From positions 2,914,001 through 2,978,000 of the forward strand of contig NZ_CP118963.1 of assembly GCF_029024105.1 (NCBI RefSeq): a stretch of DNA of 64,000 bases. The letters run 5' to 3'. Below, piece by piece: positions 36,684-45,125 of this stretch. Every line of letters starts with the position of its first letter. The first letter of the stretch is position 1. Made by a program: the position numbers and the translations under genes. The notes under the pieces are model-generated. The model did not search any database and was not told where the DNA came from. It worked only from the letters and a program-made list of their open reading frames with translations. Source of the DNA: Acinetobacter lwoffii (GTDB lineage: Bacteria > Pseudomonadota > Gammaproteobacteria > Pseudomonadales > Moraxellaceae).

Positions 36684-39600
36684 ATTTCTGAATCCAATCT
36701 GGATGAAACGTTTCTAATAATTTTCTAATTTTTTCTTCCAACTTTTTGTATAATTCTACAAAATCCTCAAATTTTAAATTTTCATATTTCTCATGTCTTG
36801 CCTTCCAAGTATATTTAGTTAGTTCATTATTATTTAAATAATCAACTTTAATATTTTCACCTGCTTCCAAATTATTGGAACATATATAAAATGGTAAAAT
36901 TAAGTGATTAAATTTTAAATTTTCCAGTCCAACTAATCTCTCAACCAAAATTGATTTAGTAAATAATGGCTTGAACTCATCGAAGAACTTTTCATCCAAA
37001 CATTCTTCATTAAAATTAATTCTCTTTCGATTAGATTGAATAGCATTTTTAATTTGGTTTATTATTTTAATTTCATTTTCAGTAAATCCCTCATACTCTT
37101 CCTTTGTATATCGAATAATTTCGTAACCATTAATTTTTTCATTCGATACAAATCCTCCCTTCTCAATCCAATTTTGATCAAAAACAGCTTTAAATAAACT
37201 ATTAAAGCTACTAGGAAAGACTAAATCATGTTTTGACAATTTAGATGTGTCAAAACTAGAATTAATAAAACTATCCACATGATATATATTAAATTTATTT
37301 AAATTTAAAAGCTCATTAAAGCTTTTATCATAAAGCTTACATTTCTCATTCTTATATTTATAATTTAACAAAGATTCCGACCCAAAAATTTTTCTATTTT
37401 TCCAAGAAACTTTACTCTCATCATCATTTAAAAAAAACTCGAACAAATCAAATAATTCATTATCATTCAAAATATTTTTTAATTCATATCTATATTTATC
37501 AACTATATGTTTAGAAATCTTATGTAAAAATCTGTCGTCAATAAACTTCTTTTCAAAGTTATTACTCCAAGCATTTCTGTTTGTCTGTAATGTATTCTTA
37601 GCATCAAAACCATATAACATTAGATAAATATCAAATGGTTTTACATAATATCTTATATGTCCAACATCTTGACCTTTAAAACCACCTCTCAGATCACTAC
37701 GTAACTCATTAAGACCATCTTCGTGTGAATTATTGATACAAAAATAAAGATTATATTTTTCTACCCATATACAATTTTTTAAATCAATTTCACGTAAAGG
37801 AAAAACATTATCTATTTTAATTTTCCAAAAATCATTAAATTCATAAGGAAAACATACTTTTTCCAACACTTTCTCTTTAATATTCTCGATTTGAGTGGCG
37901 ATCGTAAAAACATCAAACATTTCCTCTCTTATCGGATCATGATTAGAATATAAAAATTTATATAATTTGGAGTGATTAAAACTATAGCTTCTAGCTCTCC
38001 TTTTAATTTTTAATTTTAGTTTTAAAGTTGTACCACTATCACCATTTGATTCTTTTATCTCTTCTATAAAACAATATCCTTTTTTTGAGTTCAGAGGAGA
38101 ATTTAACTCTATCTTATAAGTTTTATAATCAATTGAATTTGTTGTAATAATAGTTATTTTCTGATCATCTTCATTGAGTTCTTTTAATAATAAGAAAGCA
38201 CTATGTAAACCAATACCAAACTGTCCAGAAGGTCTCATCCACTTTGGCATCTTATTTATTATTTTTTGCTTCTCAATATTCTTACTTGAACCTGCTACTT
38301 TTTGCATATATTTCAAGTCTTGCAAACTAATTCCTGTCCCCTTATCTTCAATTTTAAATTCCCACCAAGCATCATCACTATCATCGATAATTTCTAATCT
38401 TTCAAAAGACAATTTAATTGGATAATTTTTAAAAATATTTTGTGTATTTTCATCATAAGGATGTGCATTTTTAGGAAATTTAATTTTTCCTTTTTCGGAA
38501 TCATTCCAAACCCTTATTAGGGTGGCATCAATAGCATTTTGAATTAACTCCCTATAAATATTTGTATCATCCTTATATAAACCACTTCCCTCTAGTATCT
38601 CCAATGCATTACTTTCATCAATTGAAAATTTCATTGGTTTATTACTCAATAGAACTCTATTACCTTGCATACGCACATCTAGTTGTTCAATAGTAGGTAG
38701 TGAACCAAATTTTAAATCAGGAACAATCAAATTCCATTGTGACATTTGATTTTGAAATTCTTCACGTATCCAACCAAACCAGTTTTGAGTTTCCACATAA
38801 GACATTTCATCTGGACACTCAGCAACAAGCTTGACTGTTCGTGTATCAAGTTGAAACTCTCGTAATGATAAATGCTTGTCATGATGGTGTTTGCTGACAG
38901 AAGGCATATTGCTGACATGCTTTGCCATGACGGGACAAAAACGATTGTCATCTAAATCAAATAAATCCCCTAAACGAAGCAAACAGCCTATAAATCTTGG
39001 ATGACAATTTTCTGTTCCCAAACCTGTTTGTTTATAAGGAATTGTCTCCATCAAAGTACTAAAGTTCATACCATGAGAAACACAAATTTGCCCTAAATAA
39101 CGATAGATTCGATTTGGAAGAAGCTCTGTTCTAGGTGACGTGATTCCTAAGTCTTTAAATGGGTCTTCAACTAACTTTCCAACTCTTTTATCGTGCCCTT
39201 GTCTAAACCACTCAGCAATCAATTGGCGATATTTTTCGACTCCATCAAAAGGGTGATCTAAAGTTCCAATTGCTGACAACCAATTATGTTCTACATATGC
39301 TTGGCAAAATTTTTGTAAGTCATGCCCTTTTCCATTCGCAATTGTTTGTATCATGAACTTAAAGTCAGGATTGGTATGCACTTCTTTAGCATTTTTGGCA
39401 TCAACTAACATGCCTACATCGTGCCAATAAGCAGCTTCAAGGATTAACCAAGTATCTGTAGCACTTAATAAATCAACATCATCTCCCAAAATTCGTTCAA
39501 TATTGACCAAAATTTGCTGAGAGTGTGAAGCATTGTGATTACTAAAATGTGGGTAAAAACCACCAATATTTTCTAATGCTTTTCCAACCAATTTTTGGTC

Positions 39601-39684
39601 AAATTCCCACTGTGCATATAGGATGGCTACGTTGGCGTCAGCTTCACATTTATTTTTTAGATGTTGGATTAGTCGGGTGCTCAT
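36682..39684 (-). CDS. HD domain-GHKL (Hsp90-like) ATPase fusion, candidate defence protein
   Basis: A 1000-residue protein of unknown function. The N-terminal part (about 40-250) looks like an HD phosphohydrolase-type domain: H54 in NASHSQQIL, H88-D89 in EAAYWHDVGML, and a late acidic motif LRLGDLFDLDDNRF (236-249). The middle part (about 350-600) is a GHKL/Bergerat ATPase: N-box E379/N383/D386 in YRELIQNAIDATLI, D447-x-G449-x-G451 in EDKGTGIS, and G487-G492 in SGQFGIGLHSAFLL. The C-terminal about 400 residues are Lys/Asn-rich without a recognised domain. I recall a domain family called HD-CE, found with Hsp90-like ATPases in conflict systems; this needs checking. The gene is much more AT-rich than its neighbours, has no clear ribosome site, and abuts the fadA terminator, all suggesting acquisition. 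No partner gene is adjacent. Confidence 0.85.
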   Translation of the reverse strand: MSTRLIQHLKNKCEADANVAILYAQWEFDQKLVGKALENIGGFYPHFSNHNASHSQQILVNIERILGDDVDLLSATDTWLILEAAYWHDVGMLVDAKNAKEVHTNPDFKFMIQTIANGKGHDLQKFCQAYVEHNWLSAIGTLDHPFDGVEKYRQLIAEWFRQGHDKRVGKLVEDPFKDLGITSPRTELLPNRIYRYLGQICVSHGMNFSTLMETIPYKQTGLGTENCHPRFIGCLLRLGDLFDLDDNRFCPVMAKHVSNMPSVSKHHHDKHLSLREFQLDTRTVKLVAECPDEMSYVETQNWFGWIREEFQNQMSQWNLIVPDLKFGSLPTIEQLDVRMQGNRVLLSNKPMKFSIDESNALEILEGSGLYKDDTNIYRELIQNAIDATLIRVWNDSEKGKIKFPKNAHPYDENTQNIFKNYPIKLSFERLEIIDDSDDAWWEFKIEDKGTGISLQDLKYMQKVAGSSKNIEKQKIINKMPKWMRPSGQFGIGLHSAFLLLKELNEDDQKITIITTNSIDYKTYKIELNSPLNSKKGYCFIEEIKESNGDSGTTLKLKLKIKRRARSYSFNHSKLYKFLYSNHDPIREEMFDVFTIATQIENIKEKVLEKVCFPYEFNDFWKIKIDNVFPLREIDLKNCIWVEKYNLYFCINNSHEDGLNELRSDLRGGFKGQDVGHIRYYVKPFDIYLMLYGFDAKNTLQTNRNAWSNNFEKKFIDDRFLHKISKHIVDKYRYELKNILNDNELFDLFEFFLNDDESKVSWKNRKIFGSESLLNYKYKNEKCKLYDKSFNELLNLNKFNIYHVDSFINSSFDTSKLSKHDLVFPSSFNSLFKAVFDQNWIEKGGFVSNEKINGYEIIRYTKEEYEGFTENEIKIINQIKNAIQSNRKRINFNEECLDEKFFDEFKPLFTKSILVERLVGLENLKFNHLILPFYICSNNLEAGENIKVDYLNNNELTKYTWKARHEKYENLKFEDFVELYKKLEEKIRKLLETFHPDWIQK

Positions 39685-39924
39685 AAATTTTAAATTTTTA
39701 GTAAGTTAGGCACTATATTAATCAATATTTAAACAATTTAATAAGCAGTTTTAGCTATGTGAATTTTTTATTGAATTATGGAATTAGAAGTAAAAAAACA
39801 GTGAGTGTTATCCCTTTGTAAAATTAGTGGAAAATTCAACCAATAAAATCCTATTTATGAAGCACTTAAATTTTATAAATGTATGATCAAGCCTCTTTTT
39901 TCTTATTTCCTTAAAAGGGTTTAT

Positions 39925-40314
39925 ATGAACATGCTTAAAACAATGATCGCGACTGCAATCGTAGCGACTTCTGCATCTGCAATGGCAACTGAAGTTCAAG
40001 TTGCGCCAGCAACTGTTGTAACCCAAACAACCCAAACAACCCAAACTGTTGCTAAAGAAACTGCTGCACCTGTACAAGCGAAAGTTGAAGCGACTCAAGC
40101 GACTGTTGCTGCAACTCAACAAGCGGCTGAAACTAAAGCTGAAGCAGTAAAAACAGAAGCGACGACTCAAGTAGAAACGGCTCAAGCTACAGCAGAACAA
40201 CACATTGAAGCTGCGAAAACTGAAGCAGTAGAAACCAAAGACGCTGCTGCTGAAAAAGCAGAAGTAAAAGCTGAGAAAAAAGGCTGGTTCTCTTGGTTTA
40301 AAAAAGCAGCTTAA
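39925..40314 (+). CDS. Small exported Ala/Thr/Glu-rich coiled-coil protein
   Basis: Unrecognised family. The start chosen is MNMLKTMIATAIVATS (ATG at 39925, AAGGG site); the frame is open 14 codons further up. It has 129 residues: signal peptide ending SASAMA, a TQT repeat encoded by three tandem 9-base units near 40023-40047, and a long Ala/Glu/Thr/Lys stretch with helical heptad character. It ends in the amphipathic tail KKGWFSWFKKAA. It is probably periplasmic or envelope-associated. A strong terminator follows. Confidence 0.7.
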   Translation: MNMLKTMIATAIVATSASAMATEVQVAPATVVTQTTQTTQTVAKETAAPVQAKVEATQATVAATQQAAETKAEAVKTEATTQVETAQATAEQHIEAAKTEAVETKDAAAEKAEVKAEKKGWFSWFKKAA

Positions 40315-40325
40315 AATTTTTTAAG

Positions 40326-40361
40326 CATAAAAAAAAGATGTCATTCTGACATCTTTTTTTG
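40326..40361 (+). terminator. Terminator after the Ala-rich exported protein
   Basis: AAAAGATGTCA/TGACATCTTTT around a 3-base loop, with T-run on the plus strand and A-run before it, so it works in both directions. Confidence 0.8.
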
Positions 40362-40409
40362 TTTTGGATGATTTAATTTATTTTCAGAAATTAAAAGACT
40401 TAATCTTAT

Positions 40410-41273
40410 TTAAACCTTTTGCGCCAACATGGTGGCAAAGTGCTGTTTAATCCGCTGGCCCTGCTCATCGACACGATACAGCTCACCGATATCTTCATTG
40501 TATTTCACGATATTCCAGCCCTCATAATACCCTCGCAACTCCCCCGGCTGAAAAGCAAATGGAAAATCGGCTTGTGCCGGAATATCTGGCGTATCCATGG
40601 CACAGACAATCAGGTTATAGCCACCCGGCACGGTCGCCTGCTGCATCTGTGCAATGAGCGGTGGAATGGTTTTCGCCTCAAGGAACATCATCACTACAGT
40701 ACAGTAGATAAAGTCATATTGGCCTGCAATGCTGGTATCCGTGTTAAGGTCGCGGCGCTGTACCTGCATATGATCAATCTGCTCGGTCTGCACAATCTGT
40801 CTTAAAGTCTGCAAACTGTTTTCGTTAACATCCCAGGCATCGACATTAAAGCCGTTCTGACTCAAATAAAGCGCATTACGGCCTGTACCACAGCCGACGT
40901 CCAGCGCACAGCCACCTTTTAAATAGGGCATCGCTGCCAGCACTTCAGAATGGGTAGGATTTAACTGATATTTCTTGATGAAGTAATCCTCAGGCCGGCA
41001 GTAAAAACGTAGCTGACATTCAACATCTTCACTGGCAGAAACAATTTTGTGCCAGGCCTCAGGCTCAATAAATGGCGGCTGCTGCTCTGGTGTAAACACA
41101 TGCTCGGATTGCACTGCGCCAGATTCTTCCAGCATGGCAAAATGCAGCTCACCTTTTAATACTGTCAGTTTCGCCCAGGTGCCGGCTTTGGTATTGTGCT
41201 GATTCTTAAAGCCCTGAGGAATACTCTGCTGGTTCCAGACTGGAAGTTCCTTATAACATATCAACTGTTGCAT
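40410..41273 (-). CDS. tehB: TehB-type SAM-dependent methyltransferase
   Basis: A class I methyltransferase of 287 residues. An N-terminal cupin-like DUF1971 domain (about 1-85, ELPVWNQQSIPQGFKNQHN, AGTWAKLTVLKGELHF) precedes the TehB methyltransferase domain (about 90-285), with motif I ALDVGCGTGRNALYLSQNG and DFIYCTVVMMFLEA. This two-domain layout is that of long TehB proteins, which can methylate tellurite or selenite. The ATG at 41273 has a GGAGGG site. No tehA is adjacent, so the physiological role may be different. Confidence 0.87.
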   Translation of the reverse strand: MQQLICYKELPVWNQQSIPQGFKNQHNTKAGTWAKLTVLKGELHFAMLEESGAVQSEHVFTPEQQPPFIEPEAWHKIVSASEDVECQLRFYCRPEDYFIKKYQLNPTHSEVLAAMPYLKGGCALDVGCGTGRNALYLSQNGFNVDAWDVNENSLQTLRQIVQTEQIDHMQVQRRDLNTDTSIAGQYDFIYCTVVMMFLEAKTIPPLIAQMQQATVPGGYNLIVCAMDTPDIPAQADFPFAFQPGELRGYYEGWNIVKYNEDIGELYRVDEQGQRIKQHFATMLAQKV

Positions 41274-41426
41274 AATTTTTGCCCTCCATATCATCCATGC
41301 TCCGCCTGTTATTCTTTTGGCAGCGGTAATTAATTCAGCATAGCCTGTTCAAATCGGAATTGGAATCAGCACCTGTTCGCGCTGTGCCGATGCAACAGCA
41401 AGATCAATACCAGTTTTCTATCAAAA

Positions 41427-41454
41427 TAAAAAAGCTGCCTCTCTTGAGACAGCT
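41427..41454 (-). terminator. Terminator after the 90-residue hypothetical gene
   Basis: On the minus strand AGCTGTCTC/GAGGCAGCT (one mismatch) with a 4-base loop is followed by TTTTTTATTTT. Confidence 0.75.
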
Positions 41455-41488
41455 CGGTTATCTATCAACGAGGAATATGACGATTCGA

Positions 41489-41761
41489 TTAATGCAGCAG
41501 TTCCGACTTTAGCCAGTTGATATATTTATCCTGATCCATAAAATCCGGTGCGCTCCCCAGATCCAGACTGAAATACTGCTGATTGAACTGAATCACAATC
41601 TGTTCGGTATAGTGCCAGTCCTCGATCAGCGTGAAATATTGATTCAAGAACAACCGGTTCTTGTCCCCGTTATTCATCCTTTGTAATTTTGGACATGTTT
41701 TATTTGCGACAAACTCACCGTACACCTGCTGAATATCAGCAAAAACCTGAATTGTTTGCAT
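41489..41761 (-). CDS. Small hypothetical protein (90 residues)
   Basis: Not recognised. A cytoplasmic-looking 90-residue protein, aromatic-rich in the second half (IEDWHYTEQIVIQFNQQYFSLDLG), with a GGTGAG ribosome site before the ATG and a terminator after the stop. It has no signal peptide and no membrane segment. It is probably a genus-level conserved protein. Confidence 0.6.
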   Translation of the reverse strand: MQTIQVFADIQQVYGEFVANKTCPKLQRMNNGDKNRLFLNQYFTLIEDWHYTEQIVIQFNQQYFSLDLGSAPDFMDQDKYINWLKSELLH

Positions 41762-41870
41762 GACTCACCTGCTTAAATGTTATGTCGTGATCTGTGCGAC
41801 CCTTTCAATTTAGCAAGTGAGTTTGAACAGCAGATGACAGTCCTATGGCAATCCTGTCATCTAAATCAGG

Positions 41871-42620
41871 CTACAACTTGTTTTCAACCGCTTTCTGGTT
41901 AGCGCTCGCAACTCGTTCCATCTGCTTATTGAGGAACAGCATTTCTTTATACAGCGCATTAAACTCTTGCACGGCTTTATCATCATAGAACATAAAGGTG
42001 TTATTTTTCTTTTGCCATTTATGCTTTTTCAGTACTGCAAATAAGGCATCAGCCTTGGCCAGAGTCTGTTTTTCAATTTCAAAAATGACATGTGCATTAC
42101 TATTTTGCTGACTGTCTTTCAGGGTCAGGCTTAGTTGCTGGCGATAACGGTTTTTAATATCCAGTTGCTGCGCCTTGTCGATCAGCTCGGCATCACGCTG
42201 CTGGATTTTCTGCTGATAGCTATTCACAATTTGATGCACTTGCTTGAGCATCGCTTCAGTTTCTTTATAGCCTTGTGCCTGATCCTTGGCCAAGCGGTCG
42301 ATATTCAGAAAATTCTGCCAGTTGGCGGCTTTTAAGTCGCGTAGATACTGATTTCGTTCCTCGGCACTGTCGCGCAATTGCCCCAACATAAATTCAGCCA
42401 TGATGGCATAGTCACCATCCAGACGGTCATCCTCAAGTTCAATCTGAATTGGTTTAGACCAGTCCTGTGCCTGCTGCGCAATACTCTCGGTTTTTTCTTC
42501 AAGCACAGTTTCATATTCGAGCAGCTCGGCCTGATGTTTTTGCTGGACCGAATTCTGATAAAACAGCCCAATAAAAATTGCCAGTGTCACAGCGGCTACA
42601 ATCATAAAAACACGCGACAT
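41871..42620 (-). CDS. Membrane-anchored coiled-coil protein of unknown function
   Basis: The protein has 249 residues: a short N-terminus, one transmembrane helix (about 5-22) and a long Gln/Glu/Lys-rich helical region (about 25-170, with KIQQRDAELIDKAQQLDIKNR), then a more compact C-terminal part around NNTFMFYDDKAVQEFNAL. It is likely anchored in the inner membrane facing the periplasm. No known domain is recognised. Confidence 0.65.
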   Translation of the reverse strand: MSRVFMIVAAVTLAIFIGLFYQNSVQQKHQAELLEYETVLEEKTESIAQQAQDWSKPIQIELEDDRLDGDYAIMAEFMLGQLRDSAEERNQYLRDLKAANWQNFLNIDRLAKDQAQGYKETEAMLKQVHQIVNSYQQKIQQRDAELIDKAQQLDIKNRYRQQLSLTLKDSQQNSNAHVIFEIEKQTLAKADALFAVLKKHKWQKKNNTFMFYDDKAVQEFNALYKEMLFLNKQMERVASANQKAVENKL

Positions 42621-42846
42621 GTATACGCTCCAGCTCTGTCAGTCAGATCTTGTTGATTTACATCCACTATGCTTATTTTTTAAACACAATTCAAGGCATT
42701 TGATTTTTCCAATAATACGTCTAGCTTAGACAGAAATTGCTCCTCTCACAAAGCTACCCTTTCCCAGAACACTATTTTGTCGATCTCATTGCATGTTAGC
42801 TTTGACAAGCTCGTTAAACAAAGTTATCTAGATCGACAGGCGCACA

Positions 42847-43347
42847 TTATGGGGAATTAAACGGCAGGCTCAGATTCAGCCGGTTCGGATCGAATTGTTC
42901 CCGAACAATATTCACATTGGTGGCATCGTGGTTAATTCCAAAAGGTTGCAGCAATACATACACCCCATTTCTTGGGTCTGAAGACTGCAAGCCCTGTGCG
43001 ATGGCCAATACATATTCACGGAACACCACAGGCAGACTATCCAGATCAGGGTCGGCAGGTGCACGCATCACATCAATATTCGCCACTACGTCACCATCCA
43101 CGCTATAGGCCTGAATTTCACGTTCAATTTTCATCAGGCGCATTTGCAGGGCCTTACGCTGGCTGTTCTGCTCCTGATAAGGCAACATTTTTTCAGTCAC
43201 GGCGCGCAGTTCCGGTTCCGCCATGACGGTCAGGGTCGGCAAGACGACGGAATCAGCAGCAGGCGCAGCATGGCTTAATATCGGTAGGCTAAAAGCAGTA
43301 CAGGCCGTAAGAAAGCCGAGTTTAATTGGTGTTAGGAGATTCATCAT
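42847..43347 (-). CDS. Exported hypothetical protein
   Basis: The start chosen is the first of two adjacent ATGs (43347) after a GAGGG site; it has 167 residues. The signal peptide ends SLPILSHA before APAADSVVLP. The mature part has LPTLTVMAEPELRAVTEKMLPYQ, which resembles the short TVMAEPEL motif seen at the start of some outer-membrane receptor plugs, but there is no barrel. An LTAC stretch near residue 15 could suggest a lipobox, but the hydrophobic core before it is too short. Role unknown. Confidence 0.65.
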   Translation of the reverse strand: MMNLLTPIKLGFLTACTAFSLPILSHAAPAADSVVLPTLTVMAEPELRAVTEKMLPYQEQNSQRKALQMRLMKIEREIQAYSVDGDVVANIDVMRAPADPDLDSLPVVFREYVLAIAQGLQSSDPRNGVYVLLQPFGINHDATNVNIVREQFDPNRLNLSLPFNSP

Positions 43348-43526
43348 TTTTACCCTCGTTTGGAAAAGGGAAAGCGTCAAAGCTAAATCTTACAAATAAT
43401 GCCAGTGCCTATTGTTAAGTTTGATAAACGGTCAATGATGCATAAAAAGGCAGGAAACCTAGAAAAAGAACAAGTTGAAACAACTGAAAAATAGAAAAGA
43501 GTGCTGATCTGGCTTTGGTGTAGGCA

Positions 43527-43560
43527 AAAAAAATCCCCAAACCAAGTTTGAGGATTTTTT
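43527..43560 (-). terminator. Terminator after tRNA-Phe copy A
   Basis: On the minus strand AAAATCCTCAAAC/GTTTGGGGATTTT with a 3-base loop is followed by T, directly downstream of the tRNA. Confidence 0.75.
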
Positions 43561-43565
43561 GAATA

Positions 43566-43641
43566 TGGTGGCGAGACCCAGGATCGAACTGGGGACACAC
43601 GGATTTTCAATCCGTTGCTCTACCTACTGAGCTATCACGCC
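43566..43641 (-). tRNA. tRNA-Phe (anticodon GAA), copy A
   Basis: A minus-strand cloverleaf with anticodon loop TTGAAAA, T-loop TTCGATC and encoded CCA. The acceptor pairs GGCGTGA with TCTCGCC, leaving a U-U mismatch at position 5-68. Identical to copy B. Confidence 0.95.
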
Positions 43642-43725
43642 GATGCGGTGTATTAAGCCGTATCTGGCCTCATTAGTCAATCAAAATTATGAAAAAAATA
43701 TTTGAGTGACTGATTTTTGGCCTAA

Positions 43726-43755
43726 AAAAAATCCCTGATGGGATCAGGGATTGAA
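43726..43755 (-). terminator. Terminator between the tRNA-Phe copies
   Basis: On the minus strand AATCCCTGAT/ATCAGGGATT with a 3-base loop is followed by eight T, downstream of tRNA-Phe copy B. So copy A probably needs its own promoter. Confidence 0.8.
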
Positions 43756-43778
43756 AACTTTGAAATCGTTTTAAAATA

Positions 43779-43854
43779 TGGTGGCGAGACCCAGGATCGA
43801 ACTGGGGACACACGGATTTTCAATCCGTTGCTCTACCTACTGAGCTATCACGCC
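43779..43854 (-). tRNA. tRNA-Phe (anticodon GAA), copy B
   Basis: Same sequence as the copy at 43566-43641, including the acceptor U-U mismatch and the encoded CCA. The identity extends a few bases into both flanks. Confidence 0.95.
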
Positions 43855-44017
43855 GATGTCGCGTATTAAACAGTTTCAGCTGTAAATCGTCAAGAGCAGA
43901 GAGAATAATTTTCGTCAAATGTTTACTTTTCCATCAACTCGCGTCAATTTGAGTCATAAATCGAACAGTGTTTACCAAAGACCTCAGCAATAAAACAGAT
44001 TTAAGCGCTTATTTACA

Positions 44018-44042
44018 TAAAAAAGCAGCCTAACGGCTGCTT
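44018..44042 (-). terminator. Terminator after the GNAT gene
   Basis: On the minus strand AAGCAGCC/GGCTGCTT with a 4-base loop is followed by a T-run. Confidence 0.8.
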
Positions 44043-44057
44043 GATATTGCTCTATCT

Positions 44058-44435
44058 TCAGATTTTTTCCAGATTGGCCAGACAACGATGAATGGCCCCA
44101 CAGCCTGGCACGAAGTTTTTTACACCTTTTTCTTCTTCCATGCGGCAGACTTCGCTGACCAGCCTTTCTGCCACGCCACGACCACGGTTGGCCGGATGTA
44201 CCACGATATTTTCCAGAATCCGGCTTTCGCCCTGTCCAGTGCACCAGATTGCCCCAATAATTTTGCTATTAAATTCTGCGCTATAAACTGAGGTATACTG
44301 TGCAAGGTTTTGCTCTAGTTGTTCCATGGCATCTGCCCCGTCGCTAAATTCCGGGCTCGTGTCATACAGTCGCTCAAGCTGGCTGCGCACTTCGTCATTT
44401 TCTAAAGAAGTATAAGCATGTACGGTGATAGGCAT
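44058..44435 (-). CDS. GNAT-family acetyltransferase, PanZ-like
   Basis: The protein has 125 residues with a short GNAT fold. The acetyl-CoA-binding loop is visible as VVHPANRGRGVAERLVSEVC (Q/R-x-x-G-x-G/A type). The length and layout, with LYDTSPEF near the start, resemble PanZ/PanM, the acetyl-CoA sensor that activates aspartate decarboxylase maturation, but this is only a resemblance. An AGGAGG-like site (CAGGAGGG) precedes the ATG. It is divergent from hisB. Confidence 0.7.
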   Translation of the reverse strand: MPITVHAYTSLENDEVRSQLERLYDTSPEFSDGADAMEQLEQNLAQYTSVYSAEFNSKIIGAIWCTGQGESRILENIVVHPANRGRGVAERLVSEVCRMEEEKGVKNFVPGCGAIHRCLANLEKI

Positions 44436-44531
44436 TGATAAACCCTCCTGAGCAATCTAATATGCGGTGACTTCGTCACGGCGAAAATATTTTCTACATC
44501 AATCATTTTGACGTATTTGAGGAACGTGTCT

Positions 44532-45125
44532 ATGACAGATCGTATCAGTGAAGTGGTAAGAAATACCAACGAAACCAAAATTCGAGTTCGTTTGAATCTC
44601 GACGGTACTGGTCAAGGCACCTTAAACACGGGTATTCCCTTTTTAGATCATATGATTGATCAAATCAAGCGTCATGGCCTGTTTGATATTGATATTTATT
44701 GTGATGGCGACCTGGAAATTGACGACCATCATACTGTGGAAGACTGCGGTATTACGCTGGGTCAGGCATTTGCACAGGCATTAGGCGATAAAAAAGGCCT
44801 GAAACGCTATGGTCATTTCTATGCGCCACTCGATGAGTCTTTAAGCCGTGTCGTGGTGGATCTGTCTGGTCGTCCGGGTCTGTTTATGGATATTCCATTT
44901 ACCCGTGCCATGATCGGCCGTTTTGATGTGGATTTATTCTCTGAGTTTTTCCAGGGCTTTGTAAACCATTCCTTGATGACGGTGCATATCGACAACCTGA
45001 AAGGCAAAAACAGCCATCACCAGATCGAAAGCGTATTTAAAGCATTTGCGCGTGCGCTGCGTATGGCCTGTGAAGTAGATCCACGTGCTGCCAATACGGT
45101 AGCTTCAACCAAAGGTACACTGTAA
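44532..45125 (+). CDS. hisB: Imidazoleglycerol-phosphate dehydratase
   Basis: HisB carries out the dehydration step of histidine synthesis. It has 197 residues from MTDRISEVVRNTNETK (ATG at 44532, GAGGA site); an open frame runs eight codons further up. It is the monofunctional form without the phosphatase domain. Manganese-binding motifs are GIPFLDHMIDQIKRHG, DDHHTVEDCGI and KGKNSHHQIES with their clustered histidines. The last base of its TAA is the first base of the hisH ATG. Confidence 0.98.
   Translation: MTDRISEVVRNTNETKIRVRLNLDGTGQGTLNTGIPFLDHMIDQIKRHGLFDIDIYCDGDLEIDDHHTVEDCGITLGQAFAQALGDKKGLKRYGHFYAPLDESLSRVVVDLSGRPGLFMDIPFTRAMIGRFDVDLFSEFFQGFVNHSLMTVHIDNLKGKNSHHQIESVFKAFARALRMACEVDPRAANTVASTKGTL

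Noticed and set aside
42917..43226. Overlapping plus-strand frames opposite the exported protein at 42.8-43.3 kb
   Set aside because: The minus-strand frame has a signal peptide and a ribosome site; the plus frames have neither.
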